Below are positions 11,420 through 22,811 of a stretch of DNA of 64,000 nucleotides, one piece after another. The position numbers were made by a program, and so were the translations under genes. Source of the stretch: Panorpa germanica. Lineage: Eukaryota; Arthropoda; Insecta; Mecoptera; Panorpidae. Position 1 is the first letter of the stretch; the number at the start of each line of letters is the position of its first letter. The stretch spans positions 10,704,282-10,768,281 of the forward strand of contig OY783208.1 of NCBI GenBank assembly GCA_963678705.1, in the 5' to 3' direction. The notes under the pieces were generated by a model, which was given only the letters and a program-made list of their open reading frames with translations, searched no databases and was not told where the DNA came from.

Positions 11420-11839
11420 AAATTATTTCTTCTATTAGATTTTCTTTTTCGGTTTGTAAATTAGGTGCCAAAGTTAGCCCACATACAAAATTTTAACTTT
11501 CTATCACTATTTTTATTTATTTTGGGCAAAGACCGCAACCGTGCCTAAAAATATTTCTTTTAAATTTTAAATGTGATATTCAATTCAAAATTTGAGCTTT
11601 CTTTATTTTTTCCAGTTATGTAGCAAAAAGTAACCATTTCTCGCAGTTTTTTCAAAATTACAGGTTTCCAAGAAATTAAGGAAACAATCCGGGGACGTCA
11701 AATGTCTTAGAATTTTTTGCTCAATGAAATAAGAAATTTTGAAAAGGACTCATGGAACCGTTTTCGGGTCATCATACAAAAATCACTAAAAAACATGTAA
11801 GAAAATAAACATACACAGTTGGAACATTATAACATACGA
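11420..11839 (-). mobile_element. Helitron 5' fragment downstream of zinc-finger paralogue 2
   Basis: On the minus strand it starts A|TCGTATGTTATAATGTTCC and runs through the block GGCTCGAAAACGG/AATTCTAAGAC shared with copies at 18752-18982, 24651-25650 and 41967-42735. It breaks before the 3' hairpin. It begins about 70 bp after the zinc-finger stop codon, as in the other paralogues. Confidence 0.7.
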
Positions 11840-11907
11840 TCATTTAGCATAAAACTTAGAATTAGGACATAAAATTAGATTGATAAGCATAAAAACTTGA
11901 AAATGTT

Positions 11908-12813
11908 TTATCCCATTAATAACATGAGAGGATTAACGTCTAAATGCGTGTTTTCATGTCTCCTTAAAGAGATTGAACTTAAAAACGTTTTCCTACAGTT
12001 GTCACATAAAACTGGATTAACGTCTAATAGCGTGTTTTTATGTTCCTTTAAATAGGTTGAACTTGAAAACATTTTGTTACAAATGTCACATGAAAAAGGA
12101 TTAACGTCTAAATGCGTCTTTTTATGTACCTTTAAATAACTTGACCTTGAAAATATTTTGTTACAAATGTCACATGAAAAAGGGTTAACGTCTAAATGTG
12201 TCTTTTTATGTTCCTTTAAAGACCTTGAACATGAAAACGTTTTGTTACAAACGTCACACGAAAACGGACGCTCCCCGGTATGACTTCGTTGGTGAATAAT
12301 TAAATTGCACTTAGTAGTGTAGGATTTGTCACATTTATTACAAGAATATAACTTCCTGTCAGAGTGAACACACAAATGTTTTATTATTTCCGGTGCCTTA
12401 TCGAACACCATGTTACAAACATCACAGATAAAATTCTTCTAATTGGAAATTAATTCTTCTACTTCCGATCGTCCACTGCGTTGTGGTTCCGAGAATCTTC
12501 TATTATCATCACCATCCACCGGTTCTTTTGTCGTTCCGGTTCCTTGGCAGTCCGCCGCGGCCTCCAAGTGCTCCTGCAATTTACAGGAATCTTGAAACAC
12601 GCCTCCGCAATATTTACACAGGACAACAGGTGAACTATAGTCAGGTTCATATTTAATATAAACCCCTGGCCACTCTGCTTCTCTATCGGAAGTGACGTCG
12701 ACCTCCTCCTTGACTTGTGGTTCGAATTGAACAATGCATTCCTCTTCTGGTTCTACTTTCATGTTTTCTATTTACAGTGTTTCATTTAACTCTGTTTTTA
12801 TTTGCTGTGCCAT
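11908..12813 (-). pseudogene. Zinc-finger paralogue 2, C2H2 protein with two nonsense codons
   Basis: The frame from the ATG at 12813 carries the family acidic N-terminus (EEECIVQFEPQVKEEVD), an atypical C2HC-like finger (LCKYCGGVFQ) and then C2H2 fingers ending at 11908. Compared with intact copies it has a TAA at the Glu codon just before IENMKV and a TAG at 12439 (ISN, then stop) where paralogues have Gln. The fourth full finger also lost its last His (KEHKNTLL). No intron is evident. With two stops it should make no full protein unless translation restarts at the internal Met of MKVEPEE. Confidence 0.85.
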
Positions 12814-14261
12814 TTTATGCAGAAACTAACAATTTACTGAAACCAAAGAATATTTATATTTAGCAATTAGTAACACAAAGATATAATTAAGCCTGCCCTA
12901 ATTCACTCCTTCATTTAATGCTAGATAAAAATTTAATATAAAAACATAAAAGGAGACACTTTGAAATAAACAACTTCTATAAAACTGTGCTATATTGTTT
13001 GCCACAAACAACAAAGACTATTGACGACCAAATATGTCAGAAATTAAATTTCAAATAGTAAAGTACTTCATGAGTTTGTTGATGTCAAAAGAAGTTCAAT
13101 AAGCAATGGACATGTTTTAGAAACGATTCAAAGTAGTTCACAAGCAGCATACATATTTTTAGAATAAAATTAATTTATTAGAAAAGGTTAAATAAATAAC
13201 ATAACCTAGAAACCAAGTTAGAAAAACGTAATCTTTAATAAATAAAAAATTAATCGGAATTCTTAATAGTTGTGACTGTAGTTATAAAATGTATGTACAG
13301 AAATTGTAGATATTCTTATTTTATTTTTTGTGTCGGTTGTAAGGTTTTATTTAATTTGTTAGGAATGAAAGGTCAATGGTAACTATTAAATACACCTACG
13401 TTTTCTTGTATTGAAACTTGTAAAAAAAAGGACTACTGCACTTATGTATATTTCATAGAGCTTTATATCTACTTTTACCATTTTTAGTAAAGAAATACAC
13501 AATATTCATGCTTATTGTTGACCAACAATGTGAAATAAACCCTTTTCACATATATATGGCATATAGTTCTAACCACAAATTTGAAATTTCAACTTTAACC
13601 ATAAATACTGAGTATTTCTAAATTAAATCTGGTATAAGGAATATTTCGTAGTGAGTACATGCCTTAAGCATAAAACGGACGCATTAAGACATTTTCAAAT
13701 TTATATTTAAAAGTTTGTTTACAACTTTCAAAAGAAAAATGTAAGTGAACCGATTAATTACCCGAATATCTACAGACAATAAAATAAATATAAAAATTAT
13801 AAAATATAGAAAACATAATACCTGATTGATATATTTATTAATATTGCAGCTTTCTATAATGTAAGATATAAATGTGAATAATTTTGACGGTTGTGTAGTA
13901 TGTTAATGTGGATAACAAACTGCAATGGCGATGGGTTATTTATTTGTCATGGAGCTAATGTCAGTAAAGTATTTGTTGAATTTTTCATTATTTCTCTTAT
14001 TAAGAGACAAGTATGAAATAAATAAGCGTTTTACAATAATTTATATTTGTAATTTGTTGTTCTTACAATATATCGAACAACAATTGATTCTATAATAAAA
14101 ATAAACGTAACTTTACAGAATTATATACAGACAATGAAAGAACAAGATAGCAAATCCCGTAGAATAAAGAAATGTGGTACTAAGTAGACCGTAATCTTGT
14201 GAGTTTTGTACAAAATTTTAGGGCCCGTAAAATACCTACTTTATCAGCTGTTGAAATAACA
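12814..14261. repeat. Duplicated upstream flank of zinc-finger paralogue 2
   Basis: It is collinear with 19791-20990 and 26624-27669 (then 32232-32417), including GTGTCGGTTGTAAGG and CACATATATATGGCATA. 14060-14250 also matches 23560-23710. No gene seen. Confidence 0.7.
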
Positions 14262-14790
14262 ATGGGCTTGTGTCCTATGTCTTAATTTATATAAAAGTGT
14301 ACTATATATTGATAAAGTGGGTTACTAGAACCTTAAATGTTCAATTATTTTTTAATAACTCCTTATATGTTAAGAGATATTAACAATTAAAAAAATCATT
14401 TTGTCTCTTTTATTAAAAAGGGATTCAACGTTGCAGACATTCCAAGTCCATGTGACATCACAATCCTTGTGTAAGGTTACCAACCTTACAGATCATAAAT
14501 CTCTGCTATATGTATTTATATATCAAAATATCAAATATCATTGACAGTTATTTCAAGGGACAATGAAATTTCAATATTATGTCTGCCTTAGCAGGGTTAA
14601 ATAAAATAAAAACTTATTATTCTTTGACTTGACTTGATTATTTGACTACCAACAGCTACAAAACATTACCACCGCACTGACCTACTCAACAAATAACTGA
14701 CGTTAAAAAGCATTCACGTCATACAAATATGGCCGACCATTTCTAGCGATAAAACTACAATTCAAACTTTTAATTGCTATATCTCCGTCA

Positions 14791-15071
14791 TAGTCCAGTC
14801 AATATAGTAAGTCCACCTCGGAATTCGAGATACCCAGCTGTAAGTCTGTAAATACTTGTATATTGACACCCTAAAAGTTGTCTCAAAACCTACATATGGT
14901 AGGGTGTACGCAACTATTAAATTTCAAGGTCAAAGGTCACAAAAGGCGGTTTTTTGCGATTTTTTTTTGTAAATATCTCATTTCTTATGGGTTTTTTGCT
15001 ATTTGTATTTATTATCAACATTGTAGAATACAAAATTCTCTACAAATTTTGTTTAAAAAAATTTTTTATAC
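14791..15071 (+). repeat. Left terminal inverted repeat of the 3.5-kb transposon
   Basis: From CTCGGAATTCGAGATACCCAG onward it is nearly the reverse complement of the right TIR through the inner TTTTATAC. The outer ~30 bases align less well apart from TAGTCCAGTCA. The gene's last codons run into it. Confidence 0.85.
14924..14939 (+). promoter_or_regulatory. Nuclear-receptor-type motif in left TIR
   Basis: TCAAGGTCAAAGGTCA contains a TCAAGGTCA half-site of the FTZ-F1/ERR type and an AGGTCA direct repeat spaced by one base. A near match occurs in the right TIR. Function is inference only. Confidence 0.3.
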
Positions 15072-17450
15072 TTGGACCTCGAGCTTTCAAATCATCCAGT
15101 TTGTCCAGAAATGTTGAAAGAAAAATGTTTGAGTTATCCATTATATATCCTTCTACGTTTGAGTAGGATACATCTCGAGAAGTGATTTGCTGTATTAACT
15201 CATCCAACGTACCATCTTCAATTTTCATGTCTTCAAAAATGATCTTTGATAATGCAAGTCGTACCAATATATGGCCTCTGATGCTTCTTGAGTAAGCGTG
15301 ATCGCTCAGCATCTTGTCAACAGAATTCGGTGCGTATATTTTATTACCAAGAGCTTCCTTAAGGCCACTTCCGTCCATTATGTATCTCCTGCTTCCAAGA
15401 AAAGACATGAGCATATGGAATCCTCCTAATTTCACAACGACTTTACATAAGTTTGAGCTAGAATCTGACGCAGCTACCATTTCACGTGCTTTAGAGTAAA
15501 GGGGTTGATCAAAAGTAATTACACACGATTTTTGTCCGTGTGACTTGGCAATACCGAGAGCGCAAAGTAAAGTTGTGTAAATTGTGTCTACATTACTGGC
15601 AGGATGATCGATAAAAGAAAAAAACATAACCTGAGATGTTGAAAAATTCATTTCATTTTTAGTGAGCTGCTCAAGATAACCGTTCCATCCTGGCAACGAT
15701 GCAATATCCCTCCATTTTCCGTATAACCACAAAAAATCAGTTCCGTTGATTGTTTTTTCTGTTAGTGCTCGACAGTCATGCAGATTTTCAACTTGAACTT
15801 TACTGTATCCAGGTACGACTGGTTTATCGTAAACTTGTAAAGATACATGTGATATGGTTGCCAACTCTTTCGCTTTTGGTTTGGTTGTACATTTTTGTAT
15901 CCGTTCATCGTAGAGAACAGCATTTTTTGGAGTTACTATCTTAATAATCCCCATAACATGAAGAGTATTGTTACCATTAAGAGTCTGGACATTTATATCG
16001 GCATTGTCTCCAACATATTTGTTGGATTTAAATTTAGCGCCCTCTAGTAATTGACACTTCTACTTTTCATTTCTTATTTTTACTAACTGTAATTCTGTAC
16101 TCTGTGATATCACAATGCAAGTGTACTTTTGGTTAATAAAATATACCTGATTAATATAAAATAATAGTTTATTTCTGCTAAATATAATAATATTGTACAA
16201 GTGCACCTGACTCTGATGATAAAATACGAGGCTGTGGGTGATAAACTGCTGAAACTTCATACTGTACTGTATTACTATAAGAAGTTGCAAATCCTAAACT
16301 AGATCAAATATCCAATAGTCTTTTAGATCCATATCTTCTGTGAAGAAATACAGAAAGGCTCAAAAGTAACTGTGATGAAAAAGAACGTTCCCGTATGACA
16401 GCCATAATTGCATGGCTTATTGAAGTACATTTTGTTTTTAAATGATCAATTTGTCCTTTCCTGTTTTTGACGATGACTTCTTCTAACAAATGTAATAAAG
16501 TTTTTGGAATTTCTTGATTAACATTATCCAACATTTTACTAGGAGGTGGATAAGATTTAGTTTCAACTATAGATATTCGGATATCTTCTCTAATAATTGC
16601 TGCTGCAGCTTCTACAATTCTTAGCCTTTCTGCTTCAGGCAAGAGAACTATTTTTTTACTTTCGTACCAAGCTGTTGATAGAATATTAGCTTGAGAAAAT
16701 GATTGTGAAAGCTCCAACTTTCTTCGTAATTACGATATCGGTTAAGTACTTCTGTTGTAGTCTTGTAATGATAGTTTTATCATCTGGCACATACCCTGTC
16801 AAGACATCTTTAAGTTCTTTTAGTGTGAATTGAGAATCATTATTATTTTCGATGTAATTGAAAATCTCTAACATAGCTTCTGTAACTTGATTATCTTGAC
16901 GAGGTTTTTTAAGAGGCGATGATGATGATGATTTATTTGAAAAGTTTGTGAAGCAAGCAGCATGGTACTTCGCTTCAGCAGCGATCAAATCATACTGTAA
17001 AATTATACGACTTTTCACCAATTCTCCGAAATCATCCCCTTGTTCTTCTGCTTTTTTGATAACAGTATCTTTGAACTCAAGAGTACTCACATTTTTTATC
17101 TTCCGCCTGTATTTTTCTCTTTTCTTTTTCTCTGCAGCCTCATCAGCAACTTCGCCACAAAATAAACATTGATTCTTAAAATCAAACACTTCACCTCGTT
17201 TTTTACGGAGTACTAATGGAGAAGTTATAGTTTCTCCTTCTTCTTGTTTCCGTTTTGCTGCTTGGATACAGTTTTTACTAATGTAAACACTTCGGCACTT
17301 TTCATGCACTTTAACAGAGGTTACTGATTTTAAATAATCAATTTTTCCGTCGTTTCGTTCGACACGTGCAGTTCGTAGAGATTTCATACCGCGCACTACT
17401 TCAATAAGCGATTCACCTCCCGAATCTGACTTAGAAAACATAGAAAACAC
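15040..17450 (-). pseudogene. Putative transposase of the 3.5-kb element (GDNAD family), disrupted
   Basis: Three frame segments form one protein of roughly 750 residues. 16686-17450: Lys/Arg-rich start, a CxxC-type zinc motif (NQCLFCGEVADE) and a second Cys/His region (AKYHAACFTNF). 16195-16717: helical segment ending SSLGFATSYSNTVQYEVSA. 15040-16019: begins VGDNADINVQTLNGNNTLH, later ITFDQPLYSKA and VVKLGGFHMLMSFLGSRRY. The GDNAD, FDQ and downstream acidic residues could be a DDE-type triad; that is inference. Lesions: frameshift near 16700, TGA at 16304-16306, and a solo LTR at 16020-16189. No intron is needed. Confidence 0.7.
16020..16189 (+). mobile_element. Solo LTR of the copia family
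   Basis: It starts TGTTGGATTTAAATTTAGCG exactly like the LTRs of the full copia at 27670-32231 and ends GCTAAATATAATA. The 5-bp target duplication ATATT flanks it (16015-16019, 16190-16194). It is shorter (170 vs 210 bp) and diverged, so older than the full element. It splits the coding frame of the 3.5-kb transposon just upstream of the GDNAD motif. Confidence 0.85.
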
Positions 17451-17990
17451 AAATCAGCCATAGTTCTTAAAATTGTACGTCCGTAGTTACCAAGATACGA
17501 TTCAAACTGAAATAAAGAGAAAACGGTCGTAACTATACAATAAAATTGAACATCTGTCCCTACTGGCTATAAATTGAAAGGTCCGTAGTGTATAATAGGG
17601 GCCCGTATAATTCCCAGGTATAATTTTTGACGTAGTGGAAGGATTTTAAAATTTACAGATTTTAAAGAAGATGCACTTAATTATTTTCTATTTAAAATGT
17701 CATTAGTGTAAATGGAAAAATATTTATATTATGATTTAAGTTTTTCCCTTAATTATTTTTTAATTTTAGGCAACGGTTATCAGTATTATTGAATAGATAT
17801 AGATTTCATGCATAAAGAAAATGATAAAATATAATATAATAGTTAATAAAAATTGACAAATATTTATAATCATTGATTTATCGATAGTTCATCAGCTATA
17901 TATGGCGCGTTTTCGACCGGAGGCACCGGTTGACCTGAAGTGATACTGTGACCGCGCGCTCTCCGCCCTCTATCATGAAAACGGTTCACC
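17451..17990. other. Non-coding upstream part of the 3.5-kb transposon
   Basis: This lies between the first Met of the transposase frame and the inner edge of the right TIR. AT-rich except for a GC-richer patch at 17900-17985. It presumably holds the promoter; no motif can be fixed. Confidence 0.5.
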
Positions 17991-18276
17991 GTATAAAAAA
18001 ATTTTTTAAATAAAATTTGTAGAGAATTTTTTATTCTACAATATTGATAATAAATACAAATAGCAAAAAACCCATAGGAAATGAGATATTTACAAAAAAA
18101 GCGCGAAAAACCGATTTTTGTGACCATTGACCTTGAAATTTAATAGATGCGTACACCCTACCATATGTAGGTTTTGAGACAACTTTTAGGGTGTCAATAT
18201 ACAAGTATTTACAGACTTACAGCTGGGTATCTCGAATTCCGAGATTCTTACCTAATTTAAGCTTATGACTAGACTA
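17991..18276 (-). repeat. Right terminal inverted repeat of the 3.5-kb transposon
   Basis: It is the reverse complement of the left TIR with scattered differences and a ~6-base longer outer part, ending TGACTAGACTA before the TCA duplication. It contains TGACCATTGACCTTGA at 18121-18136, the counterpart of the nuclear-receptor-like motif on the left. Confidence 0.85.
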
Positions 18277-18320
18277 TCAATATTTAGATATTTAATAAAA
18301 AAAGACACGCCAATAAGTGA

Positions 18321-18751
18321 AGCAGACTACTTAATGTTTCAAGTCTGTTGACGACAGGGTGCCAAATTTCTAAACTTCTTCTAGGATTATATAAATAAAA
18401 GTAGCCCCTTTAAAACTTCAACAGTATTGCAATTTGTTTTGTGTATGATGTCAAAATTATCACAAAATTCACAAAAATCACAACTTTATGGAATGTACGA
18501 CCCAGCTGTAAGTAGTAAATGACATAACACACACACACTCTCGTATGCCTCTCTGTTGTATAAAGCAGACTTATTAAAAATAATTTGATATTTGAGGTTA
18601 TGTTAGCCAACTTCATCAAAATATTGTACAGTTTTATAGAAATTATGGCGTGGCTCAGCGAAAATGCACTGAAATAAGAAATATACAATTTATAACATTT
18701 TTAATTATTTATTAATTAAATTATTTATCTATTAATCCTATAACTATAACG
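18321..18751. repeat. Duplicated downstream flank of zinc-finger paralogue 3
   Basis: Collinear with 23828-24240. It includes CTGTTGACGACAGGG and a CACACACACACT run. No gene seen. Confidence 0.65.
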
Positions 18752-18982
18752 TTATATAGCAAAAAGTGCCTATTTCTTTTTGCAGTTTTTCCAAAATTAC
18801 AGGTTTCCAGGAAATTCAGAGAAAAATCCGAGGACGCCAAAAATCTTAGAATTTTTTGCTCAACGGAATAGGAAATTTTCAAAGGGATTTATGAAACCGT
18901 TTTCGAGCCATCTTACTAAAATCACTACCAAACATAAAAAAATTATCATATTAACATACAGTTGGAACATTATAACTTAAGA
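18752..18982 (-). mobile_element. Helitron 5' fragment downstream of zinc-finger paralogue 3
   Basis: The minus strand begins A|TCTTAAGTTATAATGTTCC and carries the same block as the other copies, ending abruptly in flank sequence at 18752 without the 3' hairpin. Its start lies about 78 bp beyond the zinc-finger stop codon. Confidence 0.7.
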
Positions 18983-19058
18983 TCATTTAACATAAAACTT
19001 TGAATTAGAACATAAAATTAGATTGATAAGCATAAAAACTTGCAAATGTTTTATTTCA

Positions 19059-19790
19059 TTATTCACATGAAAAAGTATTACCGTCTAAATGCGTCTTTTT
19101 ATGTTTCTTTAAAGAGCTTGAATTTGAAAAGGTTTTGTTACAAACGTCACATAAAAAAGGATTAACGTCTAAGTGCGTATTTTTATGTTCCTTTAAAGAC
19201 CTTAAACTTAAAAACGTTTTGTCACAAATGTCACACGAAAACGGACGTTCCCCGGTATGACTTCGTTTGTGAATAACTAAATAATGCCTAGTAGTGTAGG
19301 ATTTATTACATTCACTACAGGGATATAACCTCCTGCCAGAGTGAACACGCAAATGTTTTATTATTTCCGGTGCCTTATCGAACCCCATGTTACAAACATC
19401 ACAGATAAAATTCTTCTGATTGGAAATTAATTCTTCTATTTCCGATTGTCCACTGCCTTGTGGTTGCGGGAATCTTCTATTATCATCACCATCCACCGGT
19501 TCTTTTGTCGTTCCGGTTCCTCGGCAGTCCGACGGGGCCTCCAGGTGCTCCTGCAATTTACAGAAATCTTGAAACACGCATCCGCAATAGTTACACAGGA
19601 CAACAGGTGAACTATAGTCAGGTTCATATTTAATATAAACCCCTGGCCACTCTGCTTCTCTATCGGAACTGACGTAGACCTCCTCTTTGACTTGTGGTTC
19701 TAATTGAACAATGCATTCCTCTTCTGGTTCTACTTTCATGTTTTCTATTTCCAGTGTTTTATTTAACACTGACTTTATTTGCTGTGCCAT
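19059..19790 (-). CDS. C2H2 zinc-finger protein, paralogue 3 (243 aa)
   Basis: An intact intronless frame. Residues 1-55 are acidic with two SUMO-site-like motifs (VKEE, IKYEP); 62-90 hold an atypical finger (LCNYCGCVFQ...H...C); four C2H2 fingers follow from about residue 128 (FICDVCN, YPCSECN, FSCDICD, FLCDVCN). Linkers are mostly THLDVNPF, with one canonical HTGERPF. The protein ends FSCE after a linker, in what would be a fifth finger, so the array is shorter than in paralogue 4. Likely a nuclear DNA-binding regulator; the target is unknown. The start is the ATG of MAQQIKS, shared by all copies. A Helitron piece lies in the probable 3'UTR. Confidence 0.8.
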   Translation of the reverse strand: MAQQIKSVLNKTLEIENMKVEPEEECIVQLEPQVKEEVYVSSDREAEWPGVYIKYEPDYSSPVVLCNYCGCVFQDFCKLQEHLEAPSDCRGTGTTKEPVDGDDNRRFPQPQGSGQSEIEELISNQKNFICDVCNMGFDKAPEIIKHLRVHSGRRLYPCSECNKSYTTRHYLVIHKRSHTGERPFSCDICDKTFLSLRSLKEHKNTHLDVNPFLCDVCNKTFSNSSSLKKHKKTHLDGNTFSCE

Positions 19791-20990
19791 TTTATTCAGA
19801 AACTAAGAATTTACTAAAACCAAAGAATATTTATATTTAGCAATTAGTAACACTAAGATTTAATTAAGCCTGCCCTAATTCACTCCTGAACAGTATTGCC
19901 TGTTTTTCTATTCATTATGTTTATCTGGAAGAGTCACAAGGCTTCTTCAATTAATGCTAAATAAAAATTTAATATAAAAACATAAAAGGAGACCGTTTAA
20001 AATAAACAACTTCTATAACACTGTGCTAAATTGTTTGTCACAAACAACAAAGACTATTGACGACCAAATACGTCATAAATTAAATTTCGAATAGTAAAGT
20101 ACTACATGAGTTTGTTGATTTCAAAAGAAGTTCAATAAGCAATGGACATGTTTCAGAAAAGATTGAAAGTGGTTCTCAAGCAGCATACATATTTGGGAAT
20201 AAAAAATTTCTTAGAAAAGGCTGAATAAATAACATAACCTAGAAACCAAATTAGTAAATGTAATCTTTAATAAATAAAATATTAATCGAAATTCTTAATA
20301 GTTGAGACTGTAGTTACAAAATGTATGCACAGAAATTGTAGTTATTCTTATTTTATTTTTTGTGTCGGTTGTAAGGTTTTATTTAATTTGTTAGGAATGA
20401 AAGGTCAATGGTAATTATTAAATATACCTACGTTTTCTTGTTTTGAATCTTGTAAAAAAAGACTACTGCACTTTTGTATATTTTATGGAGCTTTTAATAT
20501 ACTTTTACCATTTTTAGTAAAGAAATACACAATATTTATGCTTATTGTTGACCAACAATGTGAAATAAACACTTTCCACATATATATGGCATATTGCTCT
20601 AACCACAAATTTGAAATTTCAACTTTAACCATAAATACTGAGTATTTCTAAATTAAATCTGGTGTAAGGAATATTTCGTAGTGTTTTGTACATGCCTTGA
20701 GCATAAAACGAGCGCATTAAGACATTTTCAAATTTATATTTAAAAGTTTGTTTATAACTTTCAAAAGAAAAATGTAAGTGAACCGAATATCTACAGACAA
20801 TAATAATAATAAAATAAATATAAAAATTATAAAATAAAGAAAACATAATATTTGATTGATATATTTATTAATATTGCAGCTTTGTTTTATGTAAGATATA
20901 AATGTGTATAACTTTGACGGTTGAGTAGTATGTAAATGCAGATAACAAACTGCAATGGCGATGGATTATTTATTTGTCATGGAGCTAATG
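19791..20990. repeat. Duplicated upstream flank of zinc-finger paralogue 3
   Basis: Collinear with 12814-13990 and 26624-27669. AT-rich; short frames have no recognisable content. It contains the unexpanded CACATATATATGGCATA version of the microsatellite that is long in copy 4. Confidence 0.7.
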
Positions 20991-21734
20991 TCAGTTGTAT
21001 TGCGCCGCGCTTTTTTTATACCAAAACCGCCTTTTCTTATAACAAAAAAAAAATTTCATTTTTAGTAATTATATATAACTTATATGTATTTAAAGAGATG
21101 TAGGCGCTTATTTTGCAACTTCGTCGGGTAGAGACCAGGCGTCGCGTTCGTATTTGTATCCGACGGGGCTGTTTCACGATGGTCTGGTGTCGTGCCATCG
21201 ATTTAGGTATTGTGAAAGCCACGTCGGAAGTGTTTGGTAACTATCAGACGTCTGAGTCGATTGGTTGAAAACATAAGTGAAGCTACCAACAAAAATTTAA
21301 AATATTAACTAAAAAAAGTCCTTTTTGAATTCAAAATGTTATGATTAATAAATAAAATACACTTGTATTAAACAGTACAAACGTTTGTATTAAAATTAAA
21401 CTAATGATAAAATGCGAAAATAACAATTAGACACCTTGAGTTACAGGAAAATAAATACAACATGTTTTAACATTAATTGCAATACCATAACAATTAATTG
21501 CAATAATTTATTATACTATAATAATTGTGTACGTATAATTCATAACAAAATTGGAAATATATGATACAAACTAATAATATTAACAATATAACATAATTCA
21601 ACAACACTCCTCAGAGTAATACAAGTACATTTTGTTTCATTTAACACTTCAACATTTATACTATAATAACTCCATCTATTCATATGTGCATATATGGGTA
21701 GGGTGGAGAGTATACAGGATCAAAGTTCACTATT
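20991..21734. other. Unassigned sequence
   Basis: The flank homology ends near 20995. A GC-richer patch at 21090-21250 has no recognisable coding content. Nothing else seen. Confidence 0.4.
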
Positions 21735-22060
21735 GGTTCACTATTTGTATATGTGTACCATCTGTAGCACCTATTACTCTCTGCATGTTGTATTTATTGT
21801 AAAATCTGCAATGACAGGTTTATACATAAAAATATATAAGATATAGATATCGTTGTTTTCATATAATACTACACCGCTTTGATATTATTCTTTTCATTTT
21901 GGGAATCGGATGTATTTAGGCATGAAGTATTTCATTATCAAATCACAGACTGGATGTATACTTTTACTAACGACAACTGTGAAAGTGATACATTGTATTT
22001 TCCTCCTACAACTCGTTGATAACCTTCATGAAAAGAACTGTAGAGCGGCAAAGAACTAAA
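21735..22060 (-). pseudogene. PIF/Harbinger transposase relic
   Basis: The minus strand reads ALQFF..EGYQRVVGGKYNVSLSQLS, very like the N-terminal helix-turn-helix part of Harbinger transposases (ALxFFAxGSYQRVVG..LSQ). Further on it reads QRVIGATDGTHIQI, matching the first catalytic-Asp strand. Stops and frame changes lie between. No second Asp or Glu region remains. It is unrelated in sequence detail to the THAP-transposase at 48-50 kb. Confidence 0.65.
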
Positions 22061-22811
22061 ACATTAGAATAACAATTAAAAACACAGAAACCTAATACAA
22101 TCGTATAATTATATTATAAAAACATATCTTCTACCAATATAACTTCTAACCTTGCTATTAAAAGATACAGCTGATTTTCTAATTTGTTTTGGCACGTGGG
22201 GCTTCAGTGTTGCGATTATCATTTTAACTATTTTCTTCGAAAATCTAAAGCTATTTAAAATGAATCAGTACAAGATCTCAATGTTATTTATCTTAGGTAT
22301 TCTTGATGGTAAGCAGCAATTACCTAAAGAAGCACATCATCGAAACTGTTAAATAACTACATTATTATAATCGTTTGTTGCGTAAAGTATTAAATATGCT
22401 AAATAAAAAATATTAAAACATAATTCGTATTTGCAAATATACTTACCTTATATTAAAAAAAATTATAGGCAATTATTTAATTAGCTAGATCACTTTTCTT
22501 TAACTTGTACAAAAATTACTGTATTTTCATATGATTTATGTTCAATATCATTCAATATTTCAAAAAAGATTAGATTTTTATATAGAATAGTGTAGATTTC
22601 TACCAAGTCCGACGTCGGATTAGTGTTACCAGGCACCTTATTAGATGCCTGGTAAATAGCGTCGTATTCACGGCGTTTCCTAGACACACTCCTGCCATGA
22701 AATGTCATTCAAAATGCCGTTTTCAAAATTCAGCATCGTGTCGTCGTGTGTCGGACTGGTACACGACGACACGACGTCGTTGTCAGAGTTGCAAAATAAG
22801 GCCCTAAGTCT
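22061..22811. other. Unassigned sequence with two strong hairpins
   Basis: No recognised gene; a minus-strand frame (KRREYDAIYQASNKVPG) has no clear family. Two inverted repeats stand out: TTACCAGGCA / TGCCTGGTAA at 22626-22655 and CGTGTCGTCGTGT / ACACGACGACACG at 22737-22773. Confidence 0.4.

Larger units (their letters stand above)
14791..18276 (-). mobile_element. 3.5-kb DNA transposon with ~280-bp TIRs and 3-bp TSD, encoding a GDNAD-motif protein
   Basis: The element starts TAGTCCAGTCA and ends TGACTAGACTA, flanked by TCA at 14788-14790 and 18277-18279. The paralogous MITE at 46932-47569 preserves the uninterrupted site with a single TCA. Long inverted repeats (14791-15071, 17991-18276) enclose a minus-strand gene at 15040-17450. 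I recognise the protein as a repetitive family in insects and cnidarians, but not as a named transposase superfamily. A solo copia LTR sits inside the gene. Size is 3486 bp including the LTR. Confidence 0.85.
14262..18320. mobile_element. MITE of the ATGGGCTTGTG family, interrupted by a larger transposon
   Basis: 14262-14790 plus 18277-18320 together match the reverse complement of the complete MITE at 46932-47569, starting with ATGGGCTTGTGTCC. The match is split at CCGTCA|...|TCAATATTTAG by the 14791-18276 insertion. The distal end is truncated after GACACGCCAATA, where the zinc-finger flank resumes. Confidence 0.8.
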
